A stretch of 64,000 nucleotides of DNA from Nereocystis luetkeana. Taxonomy: Eukaryota; Sar; Phaeophyceae; Laminariales; Laminariaceae. The position numbers and the translations under genes are program-made. Location: positions 2,509,501-2,573,500 of the forward strand of contig JARUPZ010000006.1 of NCBI GenBank assembly GCA_031213475.1. The letters are read 5' to 3'. The notes below the pieces were generated by a model. The model saw only the letters and a program-made list of their open reading frames with translations, did not search any database and was not told the origin of the DNA. Of this stretch, positions 41,878 to 53,757 are shown one piece after another. The stretch's first letter is position 1. Each line of letters begins with the position of its first letter.

Positions 41878-42729
41878 GTGTTACCGGGGTTCTCGCTCGA
41901 CGTCGACGTTGAACAAGACCATAGCGAAAGAGGGCGGTGGACAAGATTTGCGTGGGAGCCACCTATACCACCGGACCAGTTCATGATACGATTCTTGAAT
42001 GTACTCCTCTACGTGTTCTACATCATCCGCTCGAACCACTTTCATGCCTTCCTGTTCGGGAGGAGACATCGCCGTCGCCGCTACTACATCAACCCCAACA
42101 GCACGAGAGGTCGCCGTTATCGCAGGATTTCGCGGGCAAAGGCCGACATGTCCCGGAGTCTGCGCAGCTTCTGGGCGCAGGTTCAGGCTGTTCCTTCGTC
42201 CCCTACAGCGAAGAGAAAAGCGCTCAGGGCGACCGACAGACCCATTCCTGCGAGGGCTAGTCTACAGGCGGCTGCTTCTAAAGCCCGGCTACCCCTCGTG
42301 TCGCCACCTGTGCTGTCGACCCCGTTGGAGGTAGAGGGTCTGGCGGCTGCATCGCCTTCCCTGATTCTCGTTTGCCAGGTCGTTGCTACCGTCTCACCGT
42401 GGCCCCTTCACCACTCGACGACGCCGCTATGGATGCCCGATGCAGCAGTGACTGGCTCACTGTGTGCCGACAAGACGTGGTTGAGTGTGCCGCCACAAAC
42501 CGTCGCCGTGACGGAACTGTGCCAGTCCGGCCGTGTCGTGACTGCGGGTGGGTGGAAATGTGCCGTCCAGCCTGGCGTGGACGGACTGTGGGTTGTGGGA
42601 AGAGGAACCAATATTCACTCCCGACCTGGTTATATCAAGGTGAATCGACCCCCATTTGATCCGCGTGGAAGCATGCATGTGTGCAAAGGGAACACCCAGC
42701 CGTCGCCACGGTCTCAGCGTGCGCGGTAA
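41878..42729 (+). CDS. Gene A exon 2, basic-domain exon, unit 2
   Basis: Same length as in unit 1 with no indels; ATG at 41866 and acceptor CCCCAG are both present. Replacements are few in the basic domain (H to Y, S to R) and more frequent in the Pro/Ala-rich part. The nucleotide motif ATGCCGCCCCAGGTG is one base from the ATCCCGCCCCAGGTG that opens gene B exon 2. Confidence 0.6.
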   Translation: MLPGFSLDVDVEQDHSERGRWTRFAWEPPIPPDQFMIRFLNVLLYVFYIIRSNHFHAFLFGRRHRRRRYYINPNSTRGRRYRRISRAKADMSRSLRSFWAQVQAVPSSPTAKRKALRATDRPIPARASLQAAASKARLPLVSPPVLSTPLEVEGLAAASPSLILVCQVVATVSPWPLHHSTTPLWMPDAAVTGSLCADKTWLSVPPQTVAVTELCQSGRVVTAGGWKCAVQPGVDGLWVVGRGTNIHSRPGYIKVNRPPFDPRGSMHVCKGNTQPSPRSQRAR

Positions 42730-43265
42730 CGCCCTCAAGCCACGAGAGGATGTCACCAGCGGCCCCCGGCAGTGTCCCTACGGGCATAGTACGTGCATAG
42801 TCTGCTGCTGTAGGCATTTGTCAAACGGAGAGTGACTACGCCAAACGATATCAACGTCGCGAAATAAAATTCTCGGGCTGTCACGCCGTGTGTGTCGAGC
42901 GAATACACTGTCCGAACTCACGAAACATTTACAACTAGTGTACCTCAGATGCTGCACTGCCCTTCAACGACGAATGTGCATAATACAGTGCAATCGACAG
43001 AGGTTGGTGTATAGCGGATGGTCATATCGGCGGCCGAGTTGATCAGCGTCATGTATACTCCAACAAACACCCTGTAGCACCCCACTCACACCCCGTCCCG
43101 GCTCCACTTTCGTATCTGTTAGTGAGAGCCACTCCGGCGATGCTAACCTTCCTTTGGCGATGATGGGCTTGCATATATCGATGTGTATGTTATGAAAACC
43201 GGAGCCCATCCGCTCTGGCACCAACGCTTGAACGTATTGGTCAATTGCTCGCTCCCTCCTCCAAG

Positions 43266-43540
43266 TGACCCCTCACCTGTTCGACGACGATGCCGTGCAC
43301 CAGGAATCCGACGCTATGCTCACGGACTCACTGAATGCCCGGGATTCGCCGGGTCTGGCACAATGCCCCACAGTGATTGACTGGACCCAGTCGGGTGGCA
43401 TCTCGCGAAAGGATAGCTGCTCGAGTGACGCTGTTCGAGCTTATATGGCTTGGTCGTCATTTGTCTCTTGCATGAAACGAGTGGATGCAATGTGCATTAT
43501 GGTGCCGACCGTCGCGCTAAACCCCGACAGCGGCTGTCAG
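43266..43540 (+). CDS. Gene A exon 3 candidate, unit 2
   Basis: 275 bp as in unit 1, ending TGTCAG|GTACGT. The intron that follows is about 201 bp longer than in unit 1 (extra sequence about 43549-43750), which joins two short CGATG-like matches in unit 1. Confidence 0.45.
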
Positions 43541-43548
43541 GTACGTCG

Positions 43549-43750
43549 GCTTGTGTTCGACTCACGCGATATGTGGACACATATACGATAGGGGTTCTGC
43601 TTGCGAGTAACTTTATTGGTTAAGCCCGCTATCATGCAACGTGTGTTGTCCCTCTGCCACTCGCGGGAATAGGCTATGGCATCAGTGTCTTGAGCACGTT
43701 GATTGTGTTATCATCGTGGTAGTGCAGAACTGACTGCAGTGATCCCGATG
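43549..43750. other. About 201 bp in a gene A intron present only in unit 2
   Basis: Unit 1 joins GTACGTCG directly to ATGCGACCAC. The unit 2 segment has no terminal inverted repeats or target duplication, so it is better explained as a deletion in unit 1 than as an insertion here. Confidence 0.7.
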
Positions 43751-44137
43751 ATGCGACCACATGGCTATATCTTCTGTATCACTTACCCTCGAAAAAACGT
43801 AATCATGGTGCCGACCTCGGTACATTAACCGTGCCAGCACATGAAACATTACAAGTTGCAGGCTGCCGCACTTCCCGCCACGAATATCGAACGACCATCG
43901 TTTGTGTTTGTGTACGCAACAATAGTCCGTCGGTTTGGCAAAGACAAGGAAATCTTACTTGAATCATTCAAATCTTGGATCAGTTCCATGTTACTTGCAT
44001 GATATACCTGACAACATGTTATACCGCGCGTCGATGTCGTTGGAGCGGTTCCATTGGGGTTGGCAATGCGTAGTAGCGTGGGAAACTTAAACAGATAACG
44101 CAGAGCCACTGCCGTTACTTGCCTCCCGTAATTTCAG

Positions 44138-44347
44138 AATGCTAAAAAAAGTGTATTCGACGTGACTCTTGACCAAGTACGCGAGGTGTTTCCTCCCTGT
44201 GATGTGTACCGGGCCGGCGGCCTTCCCAACCTTCCATCGGTCTTTGATTGTTGCTCTGCGACCTTTGTCGATCGTCAAGATGCATGCGCACGACAGCCAC
44301 CGACTCACGAATACGCACACATTGTTTATGGCTTTTTCACTGCTTGA
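44138..44347 (+). CDS. Gene A terminal exon alternative, unit 2
   Basis: 210 bp with the same acceptor and stop. Many replacements (for example I to S, I to T, E to V, H to L, R to Q) without indels. Confidence 0.4.
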   Translation, partial: NAKKSVFDVTLDQVREVFPPCDVYRAGGLPNLPSVFDCCSATFVDRQDACARQPPTHEYAHIVYGFFTA

Positions 44348-44489
44348 CGCCCACGCTTCGATAAGTACCGTCGAACGGTCCTCCTTGTCCCAACGTAATA
44401 TGATCTTGTCTTCTTGTGCGTTGGGCCTTTCGACCATACCGTCCGACCCCTGGCGTATACGTATGTAGGGTGTGTGCATTCAGCAGCAG

Positions 44490-44978
44490 GTGATGATTTA
44501 CACCGCGGACGGGATCACGACTTGCTTTGATCAGGTCGGCGGGCACGCGTCCATCTTTTGTGGCGGCCTCGTCATCGGCCACCAGGCTTCGGCATCTTCG
44601 CTGGCATTGCCGGTTGTCCCGTCAGTTTTCCTGCGTACATCGAATCCCGCAATTGAAGAATGGGGGCTTGTCACTCAGTTCGAAAACGTCGTGGGGTCAT
44701 GCCCCCCTGCGCGTGTGGCGCGAACGCTGCACGGAGGGCCCGAAGTGGTGGTGATTTTAGCACTGGATGCCTCGGCTTGGTCGTCCCAAGCACAAACCTT
44801 CACCCTGTTGGACGAGACCCAGTCCGACAGCAGGACCCTGGCCAGAGATGGATGGAAGGGCGCCATACAAACGGGGTTTAGTAGATGGTCTGCCGCCTGT
44901 CCCATGGAGCTGGTAGACTTGCGGTGGAGTATGGCGAAGTCCGTCACACCACGTCGTTCGTGCAATGGCAATGACCAG
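44490..44978 (+). CDS. Gene A exon 5 candidate, unit 2
   Basis: 489 bp with the same acceptor, donor and phase. Replacements relative to unit 1 include S to Y, S to C, L to P, S to L, F to S, G to L, K to E, Y to D, T to R and N to K. Confidence 0.5.
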
Positions 44979-45526
44979 GTAGGTCAGCCGTTTTTAGTAG
45001 TGCGATGAATTGTGTATCGGTACGGCTGACTTGTACATTTGTAATCGCCGTCATCACGCTCAGCCGATGTCGACAAAACCAATATTAGCAGGCAGCGAAA
45101 GTCTTGGTGCAGGGCGTGTGCGAGGGCTGAACTGACAACCTTCCTCCCATCGCTGCAGCGCCGAATCATCTACAGATAGCTACGTTTCCACGTCATGTTG
45201 ATCGTTGTTTTGCAGTGGCTCACCTCTTCATTACAATAGGTCGACCCCCTGAACGACCGGTTGTACGTGAAACCCCAATAGCATGCCATGTTGTTTTTCG
45301 ATTACCCAACGACCATCTTATATACCAGTACGATATATACGCGTGTATGGCCATCACCCCACACTTGCACCGAAGTATTGTACAGTACGTTCATATCCTG
45401 CACTCGACGTATTTGTCTTACTGCAGAATACTACTGTACTTATCTTCCCAACGGCGCTCGACCCCTGTGTTATGTTTTGCTGGATATCGTCAATGCCGCA
45501 CGACTGCTTCAATAACGTTCATGCAG

Positions 45527-45706
45527 GGCGCACGGAATCAGGCAAGCCAGAATACGCAGGGGGGGGGCGCTGCTACGTCCGAGGAGCGCGATCGGCACCA
45601 ATCAATGTCACTTGCCTACCTCATGGAGACCTACCCCGTTGTGGTTTCCGTGCTCGCTTTGTTGCTTTATGTCTCTGCGGTTCGGTTGCAGGGCCTATTT
45701 CTTTAA
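45527..45706 (+). CDS. Gene A last exon, unit 2
   Basis: 180 bp, same acceptor, poly-G length and stop. The hydrophobic stretch is kept as VVVSVLALLLYVSAVRL. Confidence 0.45.
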   Translation, partial: GARNQASQNTQGGGAATSEERDRHQSMSLAYLMETYPVVVSVLALLLYVSAVRLQGLFL

Positions 45707-47572
45707 TCGTTGACCAACATGTGCGTGTCAAGACTGTTGTTCATGCTGGGTTGCATAGCGTGTACGATGCTGTAGCCTCTATACGGCATCAACAGATCGG
45801 GGTTAGTGATGATCCTTGTAGTCTGCAGGACCGATCGTGTTTCCAGACGAGCTGCCCACCACACCACACCACACGACACCTTGGGTTATATTCTTACTGC
45901 CAGTGGTACGGGATACCACAAGGGCGCTGGAGGGCGACGTTGATCCTACTGTAGGCAATCCATACGTAGAGCGCAGTTCAGCATCATAACGTACACTTCG
46001 CATTTCAATCAACACCGGTGGCGCATATGGTTGATATAACGGACGCGTCAGACGTGAAGCCTGGCCATGAACCCCGTCAAGTAAATCTTGGACAGAGTGA
46101 GCGCTGGGAACTGGCAAGTCATGTATAAGAGCCAAGAGATAGGGACAGGGGGGTACCCTCAAGATTTGGAGGGATTTCCCCCCGTTTCGCGAAGGGCGTT
46201 AGTCCCTCAAGCGTCAAGTGTAAAACATTGTGGATGCTACAACTATTGGGCGGTTCAAGTAGAACATCAATGAAGGCCGACTGGCGAAGAAACATACGTG
46301 TCATATTATTGTTAAATACATTGCCCCTCGGGGGTGTTCAACCGTGGGTGTTACTACCATCAGGTGACGGGCTTCACTAGTTGCAATATAACATTGTTAC
46401 ATCGCCGTTCGTGGTGCTTGTGTGACTCTCCAGGGAAATATCCCCTGCAGGACAGGTCTACCACATACGTGCGACACCCGCACTGCTTGCCTACTGTACA
46501 GGACAGTAGATATATCAGGTGTCTCCGAAGTTTCACAAGGCAGAGCCTACACCATCGTCGAACGTAGCCGCGAAAGCCTGCGTCGCCACAAACAGTACAT
46601 CGCCATTGGACGCTGCGCTACCCCGCATCAAGTACTGCTTCGAGGTACTCTACTGTAGAACTGAAGAGTAGGCTCGTATAGCGGGTTCGGGCTACACCCT
46701 TCTCGGGAGGAAACTATCGCGGCTCACGCACACCTTGGTACAAGATGCCTACACTATGCATGTTGGAGCTCCGACCACCAGGTTGTTTGATAGGCACACT
46801 CTCCTAGCGCAAAGTCGCACCAATTGAACTTGGGCATGTACCGTGAACACTACTGTAGTACTCGACCGTATCGATAGTTACTACTAATAACAGTATCCCC
46901 TCCTGAAACGAAGCCTGAGCTTTCCAGAGATACGAAAACAACGGCGGCGGCTGAGCTGTAGATTGTGTGGAACACACCTCTTTCTGAAACCAACAGGTTA
47001 GTCGAGGCGACAATGCCGGTTTATTACTAGATTGCCGCAGGAAGGTAAAACTTCCTTGAGGGATCGCGTCGAATGGAGACCGGCCTTAAGGATGGATTCA
47101 ATCTGGGGATGGGTTTCCATGCGAGTTGCATAGGGAACTGGGGGGGGGGGGCGGCTACCATGGCCATGTGTGAATGGTTTCGGGTCAAACACACCTCCCC
47201 TTTAGGGACGGTGTTGCAGCACCGGACACCCCAGTTACTTGATAGAGGAAATATTTCCGTGCAGGGTGCAAGGTGATCAGAGACTCGTTCTAGATATTTT
47301 TTTCGAAGCTCCGTTTTTTTGCGGAGGTTTGATACCAGATAGGCATTTTTCCTTACAAGGGAAGTCGAACGGAGTCTTTGACGCCTGCGGGAAACATCCA
47401 ACACTAATTAACAGCATTTTGTCCCCACGCGTGTGGCTGTGGTTCTGACGGAGTAGGGAGTAGGGATGGGTTTCCATGTTTGTTGGTTGTTTAGAAGGGT
47501 GCGCATCGTAGTCATGAACGTCTGCGGTCAATACTAGTGCATATTTTTTGCGTGCATTAGATTTATCATGGG

Positions 47573-47965
47573 TTGGGGTCGGGAACGTTCACTTTAACCG
47601 TGCGGTTTTGCATTCCTACGTGCCTTCATCTAGACTTGGTGCGTGTATGCTATACAGTCCTGATGCGAATAATCGGGTGCTGTTTGTTTTGTGCTTGTGA
47701 TCGTTATTCCCGTTGTTCCTATACAGCGTGTCGGGGGTGTAGTTGTGCATGCTTCGCTAACATTTGCTTCGCTGTTATCGAAGCAGCCCGCCCAAGGAAC
47801 GCCGCAACTTCTATATCAACTTCGTGGCGACGTGATGCATTTGTTTGTTTAAATCGCGCTGGGAAAATGAAACGAAGACCGCCTGCGCACCTGTCCATTA
47901 TACAAACACAGTGGCCCCTTGATCGCGATTGGCAATACTTACATGATCATGCCGAGGTATCGTAA
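47573..47965 (+). CDS. Candidate Cys-rich segment, unit 2
   Basis: Counterpart of 18955-19317 with one codon less in the Cys-rich part and a later stop, because the TGA of unit 1 is TGG here. Confidence 0.3.
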   Translation: MGSGTFTLTVRFCIPTCLHLDLVRVCYTVLMRIIGCCLFCACDRYSRCSYTACRGCSCACFANICFAVIEAARPRNAATSISTSWRRDAFVCLNRAGKMKRRPPAHLSIIQTQWPLDRDWQYLHDHAEVS

Positions 47966-48692
47966 TTCCTGTGAGGTATCTTGATGTCTACAACAGTATC
48001 AGTAGTGTTACCATTTTGTGCGCGATTTTGACGATACGCTCATGTGATGAGTGAAGCATTCGAGGCATGCCGTTGCTGCAAGGCGTGCGCAACCGTAGCG
48101 CTATGATAAGTCTACAGCCCCCCCTCGTGTTTTATTCTGGGATGAAGATTGTGATATAAGCCCGGCGGCTCTGCTGGAGCTGTTGAACGGCGTTTGCCTG
48201 TTCTCATTCGGGTCTGGGATGCGCCTGGGTTCGCCAAACACGCCATATTGTTGGGAACGTTACGGTGGGTTCCTGTAATCAAGACCTGGATCGTTTACTT
48301 CGCGCCACTAGTTTACATGTTGAATGGAGATACATTCTTTAGCGCGGTATGAGTAGAACGTATTGCTTCTAGGCTTAAGTCGGGAAAAAAACGCATCTGT
48401 TAATAAAAGTTCGCGTTGATTCATCTGATCTTGTCCACGACTCAATGTCAGCACTCCTGTGTCAGAGTTCCGATTTAGCATGATATGCCGAACGATTTAG
48501 CATGAGATGCCGAACGAGGAAGAATTTTACGTCGTAGGTGATGATGCACTGCTGTCTAATTTGTATTATCGTGCCAATGGTACACTGGAGGAAGCCAATT
48601 AGTTCCGTATTGCGAAACAAATTTCCCGCTGAAACAAACAGTCTCCGGTCCGAGTCATTTCTCGAAAAGCCACAAAATACACATCATCCCAC

Positions 48693-48968
48693 CTAAATAA
48701 AGCGGTTGTGAAGTGGCAATACAGAAAGCATTCCCTCTACTTCGCTGGTCGACGGCCACGACCAAACACGATCCATCCAAAAGACAACTCGAACATGATG
48801 ACTGAACAAGTTGGAGTGCAATAGGATTACCGCTATGTCCGTGAAAAAGTACGATCCGTTCGAGTATTCGAATTTATAGCACATTCCTTGCTTTTTCGGA
48901 CTGCGAGTGGCATACATACCTGGGGTGTTCTCATGGTGAGCAATAAATCCCATTGACACTACCCCCAC
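48693..48968 (-). CDS. Conserved 91-codon ORF, unit 2
   Basis: Identical in length to the unit 1 frame; replacements G to A and I to T. Confidence 0.3.
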   Translation of the reverse strand: MGVVSMGFIAHHENTPGMYATRSPKKQGMCYKFEYSNGSYFFTDIAVILLHSNLFSHHVRVVFWMDRVWSWPSTSEVEGMLSVLPLHNRFI

Positions 48969-49129
48969 AATCCTCTAGCCGGGGCCTGGAGTACTACACA
49001 CCATTATGACCGAAAATGAAATACCCATTTAGACATTGGTGTCCAGCAACACCAGACGGGTACAATTTTCCCGGCCACATTCATACGCGACTGCTGCATG
49101 CATGTGTGCCATGAAGCTGGAAAACAGAA

Positions 49130-49435
49130 TTGGCGCAAACGTTTTTTTCGCCGTGTTGGTGTTGCTATTGTTGTTGTGGTGTACATGAAAAACGAAGCAC
49201 CAGCCAACAGATGCGGAGATATTATTGCAGTGCATGGAACGAAATATTTGCGGGGCAGAGAAGGGCCAGACACTGCATTTGCGGACATGATACATGTTGC
49301 ATGAAGTACACCACCTACCATAATACTGCGGGGTCCCTATTTATAGACCGTTTCTATAATGAAATACTGAAAACAAAAGCTATTCGATCGGGTTATGCGT
49401 TGCATGCTAGGCATATATATGAATATGCTCATTAG
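49130..49435 (+). CDS. Candidate Cys-rich exon, unit 2, 101 codons
   Basis: Same frame and stop as 20518-20820 with one extra codon and about ten replacements; all Cys residues after the head are kept. Confidence 0.3.
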   Translation: MAQTFFSPCWCCYCCCGVHEKRSTSQQMRRYYCSAWNEIFAGQRRARHCICGHDTCCMKYTTYHNTAGSLFIDRFYNEILKTKAIRSGYALHARHIYEYAH

Positions 49436-50636
49436 GTAGTTGCTCCAGTGAATCGGATATATGAAAATATACGCCGGGTGCCAGGTAAAAGTTAATGGAT
49501 TGCGCGGAAGGCTCTTGCATTCGGAAGGCCAGACTATTACGCACAATCGATTTGTTTGCACCCCTGTCTCATTTGCTGGAACATGTGCGAGGTGATAATG
49601 CATAAATGTTTTGAAACGTCATTTGCACCCCCCCCCTCTCTGTAAACCCATTTCGCGTAGATCAGTCGGAACGACCACCCCATGCATCACGCTTCACGCT
49701 CGTCGGTGAAACTTTCTCATAGCGCTAGGAAAAAAGCACAAGATACAAACGCCTGGCAATCATACGTCGCTGGGCATACCGCGCAGCACCCATCTCATAC
49801 AAATACCCCGAAGATACGCCCAAGGCTGATTTCCCTCTCACGAGCGTACATACCATTCCCCTATATCGACGCAATACCCATATTTCGAACATATATGTGC
49901 AACAAGAATAACATGCGCTATCCGATCCTCAGCATCCACTATCAGAAACATATCCACATAATATGAGCAGTTAGCAACCTCGAGCAGTCCTACAGACAGA
50001 AACGCTATTGTGCTGCGGAAAATGCTAGAGTAGACCTACATCTCTCTGGACCGACACGTAAGGATCGGAATGCATCAAAGTACAGAACGATCAGGTAATT
50101 TCCGTTCATAGGGTGGCATTCACTTCGGCACAAACCAAACGCTAATGTACAGTGCACCCCCCTTGACGTGGCGTACGATATTACTGTGTACCCCCCCCCC
50201 CCCCCCATATAATAGAACGAAAGCACAGGTGAACGTACAAGTTCGAAACCATGTTGACGCGCCACTTATATATATATAACGCCCATCGATCTTGTGAAGG
50301 AACCATGTTAAACTGAGGCATGGAGTATTCCACTACACCGGTGACCCAGTAGCGGGATATACGTCATCATCGACCCGACCCCACTCGTGCCAACACCGAT
50401 CGCTAGACTACACACGAGGCATCGGAGACCCTATGATTTGACCCTCGCGGGGGGGGGGAGAGCGGAGGGTGTGGATCCGGTTAAACCTTTGGTGAAGGGG
50501 TGTGTGGTTCACCTCTCAGGAGAAAAGGAGGGGAGGGGAGGGTCAAGGGAATCCGGGGAGTTTCAACACCCGTATAGGGCGGACACTTCTCTTTAACCAT
50601 AACCTCTTTGCTACACTGTGAGTATGATCCTTACAG

Positions 50637-50912
50637 GACAGGGTCGTTCTCGAGGTAGGTGCCCTTGAACCCTCCAATGAATACAACTTCACGCTGAACT
50701 TCATGTCTAGCGTCGTGAATAAGAACACCTGTTACATATACCACATACCTCAGGACACGAAAGGTAAAATGAAAATATGGGCCGACAATCCTGTGCACAC
50801 GTTAACCGCACAGAGCTCAACGCTACCTACGATCCACGACAGCGTATACAAGTTCTCAGGGCTACGTCGTGGAAAGGAATCGAACGACATGCGTTCTTAC
50901 AGTACCCGCTAA
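50637..50912 (+). CDS. Beta-sandwich-like exon, unit 2
   Basis: Same acceptor, 276-bp length and stop. The tyrosine-corner residues are unchanged; differences are H to N, R to S, M to I, Q to H and G to D. Confidence 0.35.
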   Translation, partial: DRVVLEVGALEPSNEYNFTLNFMSSVVNKNTCYIYHIPQDTKGKMKIWADNPVHTLTAQSSTLPTIHDSVYKFSGLRRGKESNDMRSYSTR

Positions 50913-51594
50913 GAAGCAGGAACACAGCCGCGAGGCATAGATACAAGCTACGCATGATATGAAGAAACGCAACGAAATGAAATCCATGGTTTCATCAAAA
51001 TCACACCACCCTAAGTATTACAATTGGTGGCACAACATAAAACAGCCAGTCTTCAGGTGTGCGATTGTACTTTTAGGGCGGAAACCCGAACACACCCACT
51101 CAGATTGCATCGTTACTGCTACCGGTTACCGCCCGATCACAGGACTTTTAATGACGGTCAGAAGCACCGCACTGTGCCGAACACTGCAGCTGTGTAGCCA
51201 GTAACAAAGGAGCCCAGGTCCATGGGCGCGTGTCTCGCCAGGTCGTCGAAGCTCCTCGTCGTCTGGCCAGCGGAGAAAAGCCTTTCCCGTATGCAGATAT
51301 CCTATAAATGCACCAGATATACGTCAAGTTGAGATTCCATGGAGAGAGGGCCGCAAGCAAGACATCGAGGAGAAGGCAGAGAGGCGTTGAAAGGGGGTAT
51401 TTATGGCAACTGCACGTATTTTCGATTGGCGCATACAAACATTGTCCGATTGCAGAGATAATGATATCGATACTACAGTCATAATATGTGTACGAGTATA
51501 CCAGGTGCAATATACAGACCAGACCCGAAACAGTGGAGGCACCTGCTTAAAATACCGATACGTTCATCCACACTCATTCAAGCCCATAGTTAAT

Positions 51595-51744
51595 TCATTT
51601 CACTTTTTCGAATGACTCAAGGAACAACCTGCAGCAATATCGAAGTAGTAGTGCCTCTATTCTAGGTAGTCTATTCCCTCTGTTTCTTCTCTGCTGCACT
51701 AAAATTGACTTTGTTTTTAGCTTTGCGGTAAATAACAAAATCAA
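51595..51744 (-). CDS. Gene B exon 5 (last), unit 2
   Basis: 150 bp with the same acceptor and TGA as in unit 1; one replacement. Confidence 0.45.
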   Translation of the reverse strand: MILLFTAKLKTKSILVQQRRNRGNRLPRIEALLLRYCCRLFLESFEKVK

Positions 51745-51859
51745 CTGCAATAATAGTGATGACGTAGTTAGAGGCTTCGAGTGGAGAGACGCGCAGATAG
51801 ATGATGGTGACCGCGACGTTTACTCGCGTAGCTATTTAAAATACGCCCCCGTGTCTCAC

Positions 51860-52003
51860 CGAGGTGGCGTCCATGTTTCTCTTGCATTCAGTTTCGGCGA
51901 CGGCCAGCAAGCTGTTCATCACCCAGAGCGACACCGCGGGGCCGTTGTTGCCCGCCTTGAGCGTCTTCTCGATCAGGGAGTGCACCACCTCATTGGGCAG
52001 CCC
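51860..52003 (-). CDS. Gene B exon 4, unit 2
   Basis: 144 bp, phase 0 at both ends, with GTGAGA donor and CCAG acceptor intact. Three replacements relative to unit 1. Confidence 0.6.
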
Positions 52004-53077
52004 CTGGCACGTGCAAAGACAGCCGACAGCGCTGGCAACAAATACGGCGGGAGCGCGACAAAGCACGGGTGGTTGGGTTGGTTCGTGAAGCGTCGTCTCG
52101 AAAGAATTCAGTTGGAAGCCAGGGAGGGGACATGGAATTTGAATGTTTGTACCACGGTACATGACCCATACCATTACGTATTGAAACATGGTTGAAAAGG
52201 CCTAAACATGTCGGATGTTGTTTCAATCATTTTGCGGATGATAACTAGTTAAACTCGAAACGTTGGTTTATCAGTGGTAGGAGAAATGGCTGAATCACGA
52301 CATTGGTTGACAGACCCCCTGTCTTACACGTGATGGAGTCAACACAATAGCGCGCTTGCGATACACGATGATGGTGAGTAACGGTTATCACTTTGCAAAA
52401 CAAAACAGATGTAGGGTTTTGGAATATTCTGGTGTGCCTATTAAGCATGCTGATAGCGGACGAGCGTAGCCCATCAAGGAGGTCGAGCATATTTAGTTGT
52501 TTTAACACGTTCACAGAAAACGTCTTCTCTGACAGGCAAACTGAAACATAACTCGAAGGTATTGAATGTTATCGACACAACAATCCATCCTGGTAAACCC
52601 GTTCGTTGACATGACACCTAAATAAGAACCGAAATCGGAATACACAATCGGAATGCAATGCGACCACTCCGCTCACCTCACGAATATCTCAGCATATAGA
52701 GCGTCCATGGTTTCATCTTCTAACCAGATGTGCGCTGTCGGAGACTGCCTTCGCAACACCTCCCATGAGTGCCTCATACCCTGGGAAATTCAACGACAAA
52801 AAAAATGTGCGTATTGCGTCGATTAAAAGCTGTGAGCTGTACGCGACTCCTTGTGGGTTTGGGACCATACCATCCCCAGAACCTTGCGGTTTATCAATAA
52901 TGTCTTGCCGTGTACTTGTGGATACAGGCCAGGTATGGTGAGGGGACCCGTGTGCAAGCTAACAACACAGCAACAGGAAAGGTGGGGACACCATGAACGC
53001 GCTACAGTACCGAGAAAATACACAAGGGATGAGGGGGGGGGGGGGGCATGCTCTAGTGCTTGTTTGATGTTTCTTAC

Positions 53078-53221
53078 CTTCTCGAGCAGAACTGCCTGTC
53101 CGTCGATCGTAGATCTCTGAAACCAGGCTGCGGGAGACGCCCACTGCACGAACACTTTTAGCGCTGCTTTCTTGTCTCCTCGTACTCCACGGTAGATTGC
53201 CCGTGCGGCGTGGTAAAAGCC
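53078..53221 (-). CDS. Gene B exon 3, unit 2
   Basis: 144 bp, phase 0 at both ends. The acceptor TTTGCAG is closer to the usual consensus than the TTTCCAG of unit 1. Confidence 0.65.
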
Positions 53222-53757
53222 CTGCAAATGCGTGACGAGAGGAGGTGAAGTCATTGGTTTGTACGTACCAGATTTGCGGTTTACGGCGAAATATAGGGTG
53301 TGTGCTTTGTGCCTCGTTTCTGCTTCAATGGATTACGCATAAGTGCATTGCAAACACAAACGTTTGCTTTGTCACTGTACTTCAGCTGAATGAATACAAA
53401 CGGTAAGAAAACCGCGCAAAGTATATGGGATATGAGACTATGTAATCAACGTAAGGACTGGTATCGGTGGCTTGGAAGCCAATCATCTACCACGACGTAT
53501 ACCCTCAGGAACCCAACGTCTCGCCAGACAATATGATTTCATTAAAAGAAGAGTGAGTGCGGCAACAATCTGATGAACAGTGGCTCCAGTGGAGCCTCGG
53601 TACAAAACGAAAAATACTGCGTAGGACAGATAAACAATTCCAACAATACAATGGTTGTGCAGCCACCAAATGATAATCCAGTCAGCCACAATTTCGTTAT
53701 CGGAGGGAAAATGTCGATTTGCATACAGCACATGGCATAGATATGGAAGGGCCTCAC

